Assembly: GCA_950097015.1 (NCBI GenBank)
Contig: CATNEN010000001.1
Location: 3,688,001 to 3,752,000, forward strand
DNA: 64,000 nt
Source: Macrostomum hystrix
Taxonomy: Eukaryota > Platyhelminthes > Macrostomidae
Direction: 5' to 3'
Positions 30,842 to 43,100 of this stretch are shown one piece after another; position 1 is the first letter of the stretch; every line of letters starts with the position of its first letter. The notes under the pieces were generated by a model. The model did not search any database and was not told where the DNA came from. It saw only the letters and a list, made by a program, of their open reading frames with translations. A program made the translations under genes and the position numbers.

Positions 30842-31003
30842 ATGGAACTAACAACTGTTTTCCTTTTGTCGCTTGTCGCTGTTGTGCTTCTTATACTTGT
30901 GTGCATATGGGAGGCACTGAGGCATCGACGACCTCCCGGAACTGTGTCTAGCGGCTCGGCAGGTCCGCAGACTGACTCGCTTAATGGGAATCATCATCAT
31001 TGT

Positions 31004-31047
<44 letters not shown>

Positions 31048-31156
31048 CTTGCCACAGTCGTGTTTTGTAGTCGTACCAAAGCCACCACCAAGTTACGAAG
31101 AAGCAATGCGACAATCAAATACTGCTGTTGCTTCAGGTGTGACAATGCACATGTGA
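30842..31156 (+). CDS. 104-residue single-pass membrane protein with PPxY motif
   Basis: The ATG at 30842 sits in good context (AGCATGG) one base after an AG that could be a splice acceptor. Residues 3-23 are a strong hydrophobic helix with a very short N-terminus, followed by RHRR. The cytosolic tail holds a 14-glutamine run (55-68) and KPPPSYEEAM, whose PPSY (82-85) is a WW-domain ligand. Short proteins of one helix plus PPxY, such as WBP1/VOPP1-like and Shisa-like proteins and NEDD4 adaptors, recruit ubiquitin ligases to membranes. Which group this belongs to is not determined. AATAAA at 31283-31288 is a good poly(A) signal. Upstream exons are possible. Confidence 0.65.
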
Positions 31157-31282
31157 CTATCATGCCTAGGCGCTATGTATGAATTCTTTTATTAACAGCA
31201 ATGCGAGAAAATGTTTCTTGTATACCTGTAGCGGAATTTTAAACGTAGTAAGCTTTTTATTTTTGTATTCGTATTTTTGTTA

Positions 31283-31288
31283 AATAAA
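31283..31288 (+). terminator. Poly(A) signal of the PPxY membrane protein gene
   Basis: AATAAA 127 bases after the stop codon, followed by GT-rich sequence. Confidence 0.65.
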
Positions 31289-31413
31289 ACAAAACTCAAG
31301 TTGTAATGTTGTGAACTGTGAAGAATGTTTTACTGATTTATTCATTCATAAAATGTTTTATCATCTGGCAAGCTAAGTGCTCGATTTAATTTTAATTTAA
31401 TCATAATAATTGA

Positions 31414-31681
31414 TTACACCTACGCCGATTGGGTCAGATGTGCAGCCGACAGCACAGCCGCAGCTAATGCGCGGCGCATCTGAAGGCTGCGTACAGCTGT
31501 TCAGTCCATGGACTGGGGGGACGCCACACCCACCCTCAATTATCCCAGCTGATGCTGGTACCCATTTTACAGCTGGAGTTGAACTGAAGCAATGCAGAGT
31601 TGAGTTTCATGCTAAAGGACAAAAATTGCTCCAGTGGAGTCGGGAATCGAACCCACGACCTTCAAGTCGCGAGTCATAAAA
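31414..31681 (-). mobile_element. SINE-B, tRNA-derived, full length
   Basis: Read on the minus strand: tRNA-like head with GGTTCGATTCCC-type B box (GTGGGTTCGATTCCCGACTC), a central part with TGTCCTTTAGC, then AAATGGGTACCAGCATCAGC, then CAGTCCATGGACTG and the GCCGCGCATTAGCTGCGGCT block. The central part resembles the conserved core of widespread metazoan SINEs. Confidence 0.88.
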
Positions 31682-32590
31682 TCAAATGAGTTATAGGTTC
31701 GTGGATTTTGAGTCGATTAAGTCATTGGTGAAATGGTTCATTAAATTACCAAACAACTCAAAAAAGTCTCAATAAGAGAAAAAAGTAAAAATTTTGTTAC
31801 GCAGTAAAATACATTCTTTCATTTGCTCCTAGAGATAAGGGGAATTTCGATATGATTTTTATGCTAAGTCGATGCTTACTACTTTAATTTTAAAAGTGAG
31901 TAGTTAGTGAGTTTCAGCTAATTTGTTATACGTCTTGTTTCACTAATTATAACAAATATTTTGCCCGTGACATTATGGCAGGACGGTGATGTGTTAGATG
32001 TTTTGTTTAAAAGTACAATACTAAGTAATTAAAATTATAATTAAAATGAATCCTAGACATTTATACACATCTTCCCTCCTCATATAGGAGGGCTGCATTT
32101 TTATTAATTTATTTTATAATTGATTCAATCAGGTATTTAAAATTTCTCAACAAACTCTACCAGCATAAATTGTGTTAGAAAAATCTTCGTAAGCAACAAA
32201 TGTTGAGCAACAAAAGGTACGACAGAAAAAAAACAATTATTTTTTAGCATACAGCTGTTTCGCCGATCTAATTGTGACTTGAAACTACATTTTTTAGATT
32301 GTAGAAAAACATAAAAAAAGTTAGAGGGAAATTTTGCATTCCGAGGCGAAAGTTACAGATCTTTTAAGGATTCGTGATTTGAACGCCAAAAATGTCCGGA
32401 TTGTGCCATTTAGGTCCAGCCTAGAACACGAAAACGTAAGTAAAAATATACCTTATTCGTTACTGAAGAGAAATAAAACGCACACAAAAGCTGTTATTTG
32501 AATGAATATATTCACCAGTTAGTAAAACTTTTGTTAAAAATGGCAGTGTTAGCTTGTCAGCTTTGTCGGTTTGGAAAGCATCAATATATT
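31682..32590. other. AT-rich spacer
   Basis: No exon, repeat array or RNA gene could be recognised. Confidence 0.4.
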
Positions 32591-32597
32591 ACTTTAA

Positions 32598-33562
32598 GTA
32601 CACAGTTTAGCTCGCCTCGAGTTCAGTTCGTGTCGTGTCCAACAGGTTTAGGTCATGTCTAACATGTTCAGGTCGTGTCTAACAGATTTAAGTCGTGTCT
32701 TACATATCTATGTTGAGTCTAACAGATTTAGGTAACGTCTAACATGTTCAGGTCGTGTCTAACAGGTTTAGGTCGTGTCTAACATGTTTAGGTCGTGTCT
32801 AACATGTTTAGGTCGTGTCTAACAGATATTTAGTCGTGTCTAACATGTTTAGGTCGTGTCTAACATTTTTAGGTCGTGTCTAACATGTTTAGGTCGTGTC
32901 TAACAGATATTTAGTCGTGTCTAACATGTTTAGGTCGTGTCTAACATGTTTAGGTCGTATCTAACATATTTTAGGTCGTGTCTAACATGTTTAGGTCGTG
33001 TCTAACATGTTTAGGTCGTGTCTAACAGATATTTAGTCGTGTCTAACATGTTTAGGTCGTGTCTAACATGTTTAGGTCGTGTCTAACATGTTTAGGTCGT
33101 GTCTAACAGATATTTAGTCGTGTCTAACATGTTTAGGTCGTGTCTAACATGTTTAGGTCGTATCTAACATATTTTAGGTCGTGTCTAACATGTTTAGGTC
33201 GTGTCTAACATGTTTAGGTCGTGTCTAACAGATATTTGGTCGTGTCTAACATGTTTAGGTCGTGTCTAACATGTTTAGGTCGTGTCTAACATGTTTAGGT
33301 CGTATCTAACATATTTTAGGTCGTGTCTAACATGTTTAGGTCGTGTCTAACATGTTTAGGTCGTGTCTAACAGATATTTGGTCGTGTCTAACATGTTTAG
33401 GTCGTGTCTTACATATTTTACATGTAGGTCGTGTCTTACATATCTATGTTGAGTCTAACAGATTTAGGTCACGTCAAACATATTTAAAACCGTGTCTAAC
33501 AGATTTAGGTCGTGCCTGGTAACAGATTTGGGCTACGTCTAACAGATTTTGGTCGTGTCTAA
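32598..33562. repeat. 21-bp minisatellite
   Basis: About 45 copies of units around GTCGTGTCTAACATGTTTAG, with longer variants ending AACAGATATTTA. The core CGTGTCTAACA is shared with the array at 44405-44995 in an integrin intron. Confidence 0.93.
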
Positions 33563-34127
33563 CCTGTCGATAATGCATGTTCTGTGGAATTAAAAAACTC
33601 TTGTATTCTATTGTTAGTAGTAAGTGACTGAAAAAACACAAGAAATGGATGCACCTCAAACATACCAATAATATACAGCCGCATGATAGCATAATCAAAT
33701 CTAAAACTATTGAAATGCAATAAACACTTTAATTTACTAGCCACTAAAAAAACAAAATGAAGCACAAAAATGGTTTAAATGAGCTTTTAAAATCGTAAGG
33801 AGCAAAGATTATAACAAAAGCTGAACGTCAGACAAGGAAGCACAATTCTTTTCGAAGTAAGAGTTCTAAAAAAGAAAGCTAATTAAATTCGAGCGAAAAC
33901 AAGCAAACTATAACAAAATCCTTTTTGTATTCTTTCTGTTATAAAAAAAATGTAATCACAAGAAATTGCAATGTTAAAAATTATACAGTACAGTAAACTG
34001 ATTAACAAAGTTTTCAAAATGTCAAAATAAACAACCACAAATTATAAAAGCATTAAAGACGGGCACAATAATTTAATTTCATTACGGGGTACACATGAAG
34101 GTCAAACGTAGAAGTGCCAATTCAACT
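33563..34127. other. 3' flank of the integrin gene
   Basis: AT-rich. TTTAAT at 34072-34077 reads ATTAAA on the minus strand, about 50 bases past the integrin stop, a candidate poly(A) signal. Confidence 0.4.
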
Positions 34128-37100
34128 TCACCGATAATTTTCCTCCTCGTCGAAGCGATACCGACGCCCGGATGACGGTGGCACCGACACGCCACCGCCG
34201 CCACCACGAGTCAGCGACGCATTTGTCGACGTCGACACGCCGTACTGCAGCGGCGGCTTGGGCGGCGGCGGCGTTGGCGGTCGCCTTGACAACGACGAAG
34301 ACACGCCGACGCCGACGATACCAGCGTCCTCGTAGTCCCCGAGCAGCAGGCTGTTCTTGGCCTCGGCTGCGGCGGCCACCGCGGCCTGCTGCTCGCGAGC
34401 TTCCCGACGTCGACGCTTGAAGAATGGCGTGCACAGGGCCAGCAGCAGGATGATGAAGCCCAGGATGGCGACGCCGAGAAGGGCTCCGCCGCCGTAGATG
34501 AGCACCTTGGTGAGGGCGTCCATTTCCTCTGGCGGCGGCTTGTCAGAATTGAACGATTGAAGCACCGGCTGGGAGGGAGGGAGTGTTTAGAGATTGTGAA
34601 CTATAACTTTTTTACTTCTCTGTTGAATCGTTTTTCGATACATATCGGGCCCTAACAAGTAAGAAATTTGTACCGTTTAAAACGAATTGGGTCCTAGGTC
34701 TTGTATTTTTCTATACATATCGGGTATTATTTCTTCTTCGTGATTGTCGATACCTATCGGGTAATTGATTTTGCAGTTTTCTATTCATATCGGCTCTTAT
34801 GTTATAGTAATTTTCTATGCATATCGGTTTATGGGTTCTTGCAATTTTCAATACATCTCGTTTTTTGGGGCATAGGCACGACTTAAGCATGCTGATTACT
34901 AAATTAAAAAATGGCAATACACACGACTAAAACAAAGAGAAGTGGTTGAGGATGAAGCAACAATGCAAGGCTGGCATGCAAAAGCAATGGCACCATTATT
35001 AAATAAAGAATATATTCACGTTTCACAACATGCGAGATTTTAAATTGTAAGCGACAGTTAACCTAAGACTAAAGGGAATATTGTTGCTTCCAAGGTTTTA
35101 AAAAAATTACCTTAAATCGAGGTGTCAAAACGGTGAGACCATATGTACCTGTCTTGAACGAGATTATTAGATTTTTCATTTTCTTAAATATATATATTTG
35201 TCCGTTCATTCGGGATTCGAACCTCTGACCATCTAAAATCGAGGCTCTACATCTACAAGTATCAACACCCTATAGGGGCCCAATAGTTAAGAATTCTCAC
35301 CAGTCCATCTTTCAATGAGCTGACTCGTTTCGCAACGATTCTATCAGCGAATTCTGGAGCCGGCATCCATTGCACCGATGGAACTATGTTCACCGATGTG
35401 CACAGCATGTGATCCTGCAAAATGGGAATTCAGAACATATATACGTTGGCGAGGGAAGCAGATTGGGAGAGAATCAGATAATAATAATAATTGCAGGGCA
35501 ATGGCACATCATTTGTGACACTAGACAGTAGACACTAGACCCGCAGCCAGCGAGGAGGCAATTCTGCCCATTTCGCTGACTCCTAGGCACACACGCACAC
35601 AGATACTGTACGCTGACACACGCTCACACAGGGTGTGTACATCTGCCCTGACTTTCTCATCGTCAGGCAGTGTACACTCTCACTGTGCCTTGGAGGTTGG
35701 CCCCCAAGGGCGTAAATTGCACGACAAGCCCCCAAGCCTTCTCTACGCGGCTGCGCCCCAAATGAATGCGGCCTCGTGGCGGAATCGAGCTCAGAAACCT
35801 TGGTGCGAGAGGCAAACGCGTTAACCGCTCTGCCACTCACCCCCTTAGAGAAGTAGGTTAGGTGGGAAGTGTTAGATATGTAGGTTGGGAAATAGGATTG
35901 AGAGAGAAGTACGAGTAGATTTTGAGAAGAGTTATATTAGGTCACTCACCTCAACAAAGGTGTACTTGTAGGCCACGGTGACAAAGGTCAGTCTGAGTGG
36001 TTCCAACCTAGCCGACAATTCGCCCAGTCGGCAGACAACAGGCAGGCATCGGGCATTTTCGCAGGTATAAGTGTAGTTAAATCGATGCCGCCTCGAGCAC
36101 TGGCCCTTTGAAGCCGACAGAGTGTCATTGGCTGCCGCGGCATCGTTGGTCAGAGGACTGGGAATTCTGCCAGCAGATGCGGCAATTCCGCTGGCCAGTT
36201 TGACTGGAACTATCCTGACGGCCGCTGGTCCAGCCGACGACTTCGCCGAAGACGAAGGTGACACGGTGGGTACAAAATCAGCACTGGCCATGGCAGCGAA
36301 AGCGTCAACGCTGTCCGGCTTCAGTCGCAGTGGATTCAAAACGTCGCCGACTTGATCTAAATCGCAGGTGACTTCGGTGGATTGCGCCACCGCTGATCCG
36401 TTGCCAACGGATTTCGAGGAAGCTACGCCGGCTCGTAGTGTGATGTAGGGCAGAGTCTGCCAGTAAGTCAGGTACTTCCCGCGCTGCTCGCCAAGCACTG
36501 GTTGAGTCTCCAGGGGCCAGTGCATCACCAGATAGCTGACTGGTAGGTAGGCGCCGGCTTGATTGCTCAGAGTGACAGACAGTCTGGGAAACTGGCGACT
36601 CAACTTGTAGGCGGAGCCGTCGAACGCGTTGAATCCGACGGAGCGTTGATTGTAATAAACTGTGCTCTCTGTGAACAGCGACTCCAGTGTCACCGACACA
36701 GAAGTTCGAACACTGGCTACCATGTGGGACTGAGTTAAACTGCCGGCTAAAATGCGGCTCCGGCTGGGAATGGTAGGGTTGAGTGACAGGCTGTGATTAC
36801 TGAGGAGTGACAGGCTGTGATTACTGTGGAGTGACAGGCTGTGATTACTGTTGAGTGACAGGCTGTGATTACTGAGGAGTGACAGGCTATGATTACTGTG
36901 GAGTGACAGGCTGTGATTACTGTGGAGTGACAGGCTGTGTTTACTGTTGAGTGACAGGCTGTGATTACTGTGGAGTGACAGGCTGTGATTACTGTGGAGT
37001 GACAGGCTGTGATTACTGTGGAGTGACAGGCTGTGATTACTGTGGAGTGACAGGCTGTGATTACTGTGGAGTGACAGGCTGTGATTACTGTTGAGTGACA

Positions 37101-40100
37101 GGCTGTGATTACTGTTGAGTGACAGGCTATGATTACTGTGGAGTGACAGGCTGTGATTACTGTTGAGTGACAGGCTGTGATTACTGTGGAGTGACAGGCT
37201 GTGATTACTGTGGAGTGACAGGCTGTGATTACTGTTGAGTGACAGGCTGTGATTACTGTTGAGTGACAGGCTGTGATTACTGTGGAGTGACAGGCTGTGA
37301 TTACTGTTGAGTGACAGGCTGTGATTACTGTTGAGTGACAGGCTGTGATTACTGTGGAGTGACAGGCTGTGATTACTATTGAGTGACAGGCTGTGTTTAC
37401 TGTTGAGTGACAGGCTGTGATTACTGTGGAGTGACAGGCTGTGATTACTGTTGAGTGACAGGCTGTGTTTACTGTTGAGTGACAGGCTGTGATTACTGTG
37501 GAGTGACAGGCTGTGATTACTGTTGAGTGACAGGCTGTGATTACTGTGGAGTGACAGGCTGTGATTACTGTTGAGTGACAGTAGTGAATTTACTTGTACT
37601 AACTGATTCGCTATTAGACATGTTCTGATTTAAAAAGCAAATGGACACATTCAGCAAAGTAACTCTGCACGTATCAAAGTATATCGCACAAATTGAACTC
37701 TCCGTCCATTTATGAACTTTAAAAATGAGGTTTAGATGGTAAAAAATCACTACACTAGAAAAGGTGAGGTTTAGTCTATTACGAAGAAAATTAATGCATT
37801 GAAGTACTTGATCTTGAATATCCACGATACTGGATACACACAAACTGAACAATATGCGTGGTCAGTCTATTATTTTTTACAATAAAATTTGGACAATCTA
37901 ATATTAGAAGGTTTGACTTATCGTTCTTATCGCTTTATTGCTATTCTTGTTGCATATCTGTAGTACGAGTAGAGATAAAAGACAAAATGCCCACACTATA
38001 TATCATTTACAATTCCGGCTTGTAGTTTACCATTCGATTCATCAAGCTAAATATAGCCAGACAAATGACTGACAGTTCCATGGAGAAGACAAGTGGATAA
38101 GGTAGACAGGCAGGCAAAAAGGAAATAGCTAGGAAACGTTATCACAAATAGGAGAGATAAAGAAAGGCTTGTAACGCTCTTCCTCTAGTTGAGCTCGATG
38201 GGGTTTGGGAGAGCATGTGAGCATAGTGCGCAGTTCCTGCTCTGCAATACAGTTCAATTCAATGAGAGTGAGTGGGTAGGAGAGTGAGTGGGTAGGAGAG
38301 TGAGTAAGAGAGTGAGAAGGAGACTGCGAAGGAGGGTGAGAAGGAGAGTGAGAAGGAGACTAAGAAGGAGAAGAAGAGTCAGAATGAGAGTGAGAGTGAG
38401 AGGGAGAGGGAGAGGGAGAGGGAGAGGGAGAGTGAGAGGGAGAGTGAGAGGGAGAGTAAGAGGGAGAGGTAGAGGGAGAGTGAGAGGGAGAGGGAGAGGG
38501 AGAGTGAGAGTGAGAGGGAGAGAGGGAGAGTGAGAGGGAGAGGGAGAGGGAGAGGCAGAGTGAGAGGGAGAGGGAGAGTGAGAGGGAGAGAGGGAGAGGT
38601 AGAGTGGGAGTGAGAGGGAGAGTGAGAGGGAGAGGGAGAGGGAAAGTGAGAGGGAGAGGGAGAGGGAGAGTGAGAGGTACCGCTTGTTGCCATTTTTCTG
38701 TTTTGTTAGGCGAACGCCAGTAAGTGTAGAAATAGAAGGATAATGCCTGATGAAAAAGTTTAGTCACCAGAAATTGATAAATGACGACTGTAGGCTTTCT
38801 AGTTTCAGGGCGTCTAAGAACTCATTAATAAGCTTCAAAAAAGTAATTAATTAAATGCGCATGACAGTCTGCGATAACAATTGCTAGTTCAGGCCAAGCT
38901 AATTCTGGTCTCGCCGGTGTTATTAATCAAACCGAATCGTTGCCGCCACACAGGAAAGTCAAACAAATTCTTTGGTAAACATAAATAATAAGCAGTCAAA
39001 TTTTAACACCGACTCAGCAACGAGACAGAAAAAAAATTCAAAACTTACGTAACAACTTCAAAGTTGAAGCTGGCCTGCGCCATTTCGGGCCCAACAGCGA
39101 ACGGTTTAAAGAGTAGAGTAGCCTCTACGACGCCAGTTGAAGCCGTGATTGGGTTCCCGATTAGTAACTGGGCTGTGTAGTTGCTGGCCGACTGCGGTCA
39201 CGGATCAATGGGGTGAAATCTATCTATATTAGAATTCTCACCCTCCATTCTCTCATCTCACCCTCCATTCTCTTATCTCACCCTCCATTCTCTAATTTCA
39301 TCCTCCATTCTCTCATTTCATCCTCCATTCTCTTATCTCACCCTCCATTCTCTCATCTCACCCTCCATTCTCTCATTTCATCCTCCATTCTCTTATCTCA
39401 CCCTCCATTCTCTTATCTCACCCTCCATTCTCTCATTTCACCCTCCATTCTCTAATATCACCCTCCATTCTCTAATATCACCCTCCATTCTCTTATCTCA
39501 CCCTCCATTCTTTCATTTCATCCTCCATTCTCTCATCTCACCCTCCATTCTCTCATTTCACCCTCCATTCTCTTATCTCACCCTCCATTCTCTCATTTCA
39601 CCCTCCATTCTCTTATCTCACCCTCCATTCTCTCATTTCACCCTCCATTCTCTTATCTCACCCTCCATTCTCTCATTTCACCCTCCATTCTCTTATCTCA
39701 CCCTCCATTCTCTCATTTCACCCTCCATTCTCTTATCTCACCCTCCATTCTCTCATTTCACCCTCCATTCTCTCATTTCATCCTCCATTCTCTTATCTCA
39801 CCCTCCATTCTCTTATCTCACCCTCCATTCTCTCATTTCACCCTCCATTCTCTAATATCACCCTCCATTCTCTAATATCACCCTCCATTCTCTTATCTCA
39901 CCCTCCATTCTTTCATTTCATCCTCCATTCTCTCATCTCACTCTCCATTCTCTCATTTCACCCTCCATTCTCTCATCTCACCTTCCATTCTCTCATTTTA
40001 CCCTCCATTCTCTTATCTCACCCTCCATTCTCTCATCTCACCCTCCATTCTCTAATATCACTCTCCATTCTCTCATTTCATCCTCCATTCTCTTATCTCA

Positions 40101-43100
40101 CCCTCCATTCTCTTATCTCACCCTCCATTCTCTTATCTCACCCTCCATTCTCTCATTTCACCCTCCATTCTCTTATCTCACCCTCCATTCTCTCATTTCA
40201 CCCTCCATTCTCTTATCTCACCCTCCATTCTCTCATCTCACCCTCCATTCTCTAATATCACTCTCCATTCTCTCATTTCATCCTCCATTCTCTTATCTCA
40301 CCCTCCATTCTCTCATTTCACCCTCCATTCTCTTATCTCACCCTCCATTCTCTCATTTCACCCTCCATTCTCTTATCTCACCCTCCATTCTCTCATCTCA
40401 CCCTCCATTCTCTCATTTCACCCTCCATTCTCTCATCTCACACTTCCTTTCTCTTAAACCTTCCTTTCTCTCCTTTCTCTCTTATCTCACCCTCTCTCCT
40501 TTCTCTCTAATCTCACCCTCTCTCCTTTCTCTCTAATCTCACCCTCTCTCCTTTCTCTGTAATCTCACCCTCTCTCCTTTCTCTGTAATCTCACCCTCTC
40601 TCCTTTCTCTCTAATCTCACCCTCTCTCCTTTCTCTATAATCTCACTCTCTCTCCCTTCTCTCTTATCTCACCCTCTCTCCCTTCTCTCTAATCTCACCC
40701 TCTCTCCCTTCTCTCTTATCTCACCCTCTCTCCCTTCTCTCTAATCTCACCCTCTCTCCTTTCTCTGTAATCTCACCCTCTCTCCCTTCTCTCTAATCTC
40801 ACCCTCTCTCACTTCTCTCTAATCTCACCCTCTCTCCCTTCTCTCTAATCTCACCCTCTCTCCTTTCTCTCTTATCTCACCCTCTCTCCTTTCTCTCTAA
40901 TCTCACCCTCTCTCCTTTCTCTATAATCTCACTCTCTCTCCCTTCTCTCTTATCTCACCCTCTCTCCCTTCTCTCTAATCTCACCCTCTCTCCCTTCTCT
41001 CTAATCTCACCCTCTCTCCCTTCTCTCTTATCTCACCCTCTCTCCCTTCTCTCTAATCTCACCCTCTCTCCTTTCTCTCTAATCTCACCCTCTCTCCTTT
41101 CTCTGTAATCTCACCCTCTCTCCTTTCTCTCTAATCTCACCCTCTCTCCTTTCTCTGTAATCTCACCCTCTCTCCTTTCTCTCTAATCTCACCCTCTCTC
41201 CTTTCTCTGTAATCTCACCCTCTCTCCTTTCTCTCTAATCCTGCTCTCATGATACTCAAGCAGACAGAAGGTAGCCAAGTGTGTCATACGCTCTTAAAAG
41301 AATTGAGTCTCACAGATTTCAAACAGGAAGTGCATTTTATTTGATTTCGCTTTATACAAAAAAGGCAAGCTTTCGCGGTGACTCAGCACTGAGCACTTTA
41401 TCCGTACTCGACCTAAATTCTAGCTAACGAAAAATAATTATTTACACTTGGTGATCCAACACTATTTAGCCCTTAGCTGAATATAGTAAAGCACGCAATA
41501 AACAATGATTAATGCTTTTTGAAGTTTCTGCGAATATATTACACGTATCTCAACAACTTTTTCTAGCTCTAAGTAGTGAAAATTGGTTTTCAATTTCTCG
41601 TATATCTGCGCAATACCGATTGACTCGAGAATTGCTTGTCACTGGCGCAGTCGTTTCTATACAACTGGACATTGTCTAACATTGACTTATTCAATGCCTT
41701 ATAATTGTAATTATTCTCTATAGTCAATTCATTCATCTCGAAATCTCGAATCTGTAATGATCTTCTCTCTTTAAAAGCCCGTACCTCGTTATCTTCCTTT
41801 ATCAATCTAAGATGCATATCACCCTTCTCCCTCTATCAATCTCTCACCTGTCTCTCCCTTCTCCCTTTATCGATCTCTCACCTGTCTCTTCCTTCTCCCT
41901 TTATCAATCTCTCACCTGTCTCTCCCTTCTCCCTTTATCAATCTCTCACCTGTCTCTCCCTTCTCCCTTTATCAATCTCTCACCTGTCTCTCCCCTTTAT
42001 CAATCTCTCACCTGTCTCTCCCTTCTCTCTTTATCAATCTCTCACCTGTCTCTCCCTTCTCTCTTTATTAATCTCTCATCTGTCTCTCCCTTCTCTCTTT
42101 ATTAATCTCTCACCTGTCTCTCCCTTCTATCTTTATTAATCTCTCACCTGTCTCTCCCTTCTCTCTTTAATAATCTCTCACCTGTCTCTACCTTCTCTCT
42201 TTATTAATATCTCACCTGTCTCTCCCTTCTCTCTTTATTAATCTCTCACCTGTCTCTCCCTTCTACCTTTATCAATGTCTCACCTGTCTCACCCTTCTCC
42301 CTTTATCAATCTCTCACCTGTCTCTCCCTTCTCCCTTTATCAATCTCTTACCTGTCTCTCCCTTCTCCCTTTATCAATCTCTTACCTGTCTCTCCCTTCA
42401 ATTTATCTCAGCCTCACCATCAGTGAATCTCACAGCCTATCGCATCCCCATTCTCAGAGTATGCTCACCCTATACTCAGACGACGCCGCCTTTTCCAAAG
42501 ATGAAGTCAGAGCGAAGGCAGCGGAGTTGTAGCTGACCAACAGGTAGGCGCCGTAGGCTGGCTCATTTGAGACAGAGATTCGACACTTCACCTCAACTGG
42601 GGTGGCTCTTGAGTCCACTAGAATCTCCAATTGTCCCGTGCCTGCCTGTCTGAATGATTAGCGGTAGAAAAATATATGAAATTCTGTTTCTTTTATCTTG
42701 CGGCCTTTTCTGAAGACACATTTAAATCTCTCATCAATCTCACCTCATTCTCTATCAATCTCTAATCCATCTCACCTCATTCTCTATCAATCTCTCATCA
42801 ATCTTACCTCATTCTCTATCAATCTCTCATCCATATCACCTCATTCTCTATCAATCTCTCATCAATCTTACCTCATTCTCTATCAATCTCTCATCCATAT
42901 CACCTCATTCTCTATCAATCTCTCATCCATCTCACCTCATTCTCTATCAATCTATCATCCATCTCACCCCAATTCTCTATCAATCTCTCATCAATCTCAC
43001 CCTCATTTTCTATCAATCTCTCTTCAATCTCACCTCATTCTCTATCAATCTCTCATCCATCTCACCCTCATTTTCTATCAATCTCTAATCCATCCCATCC

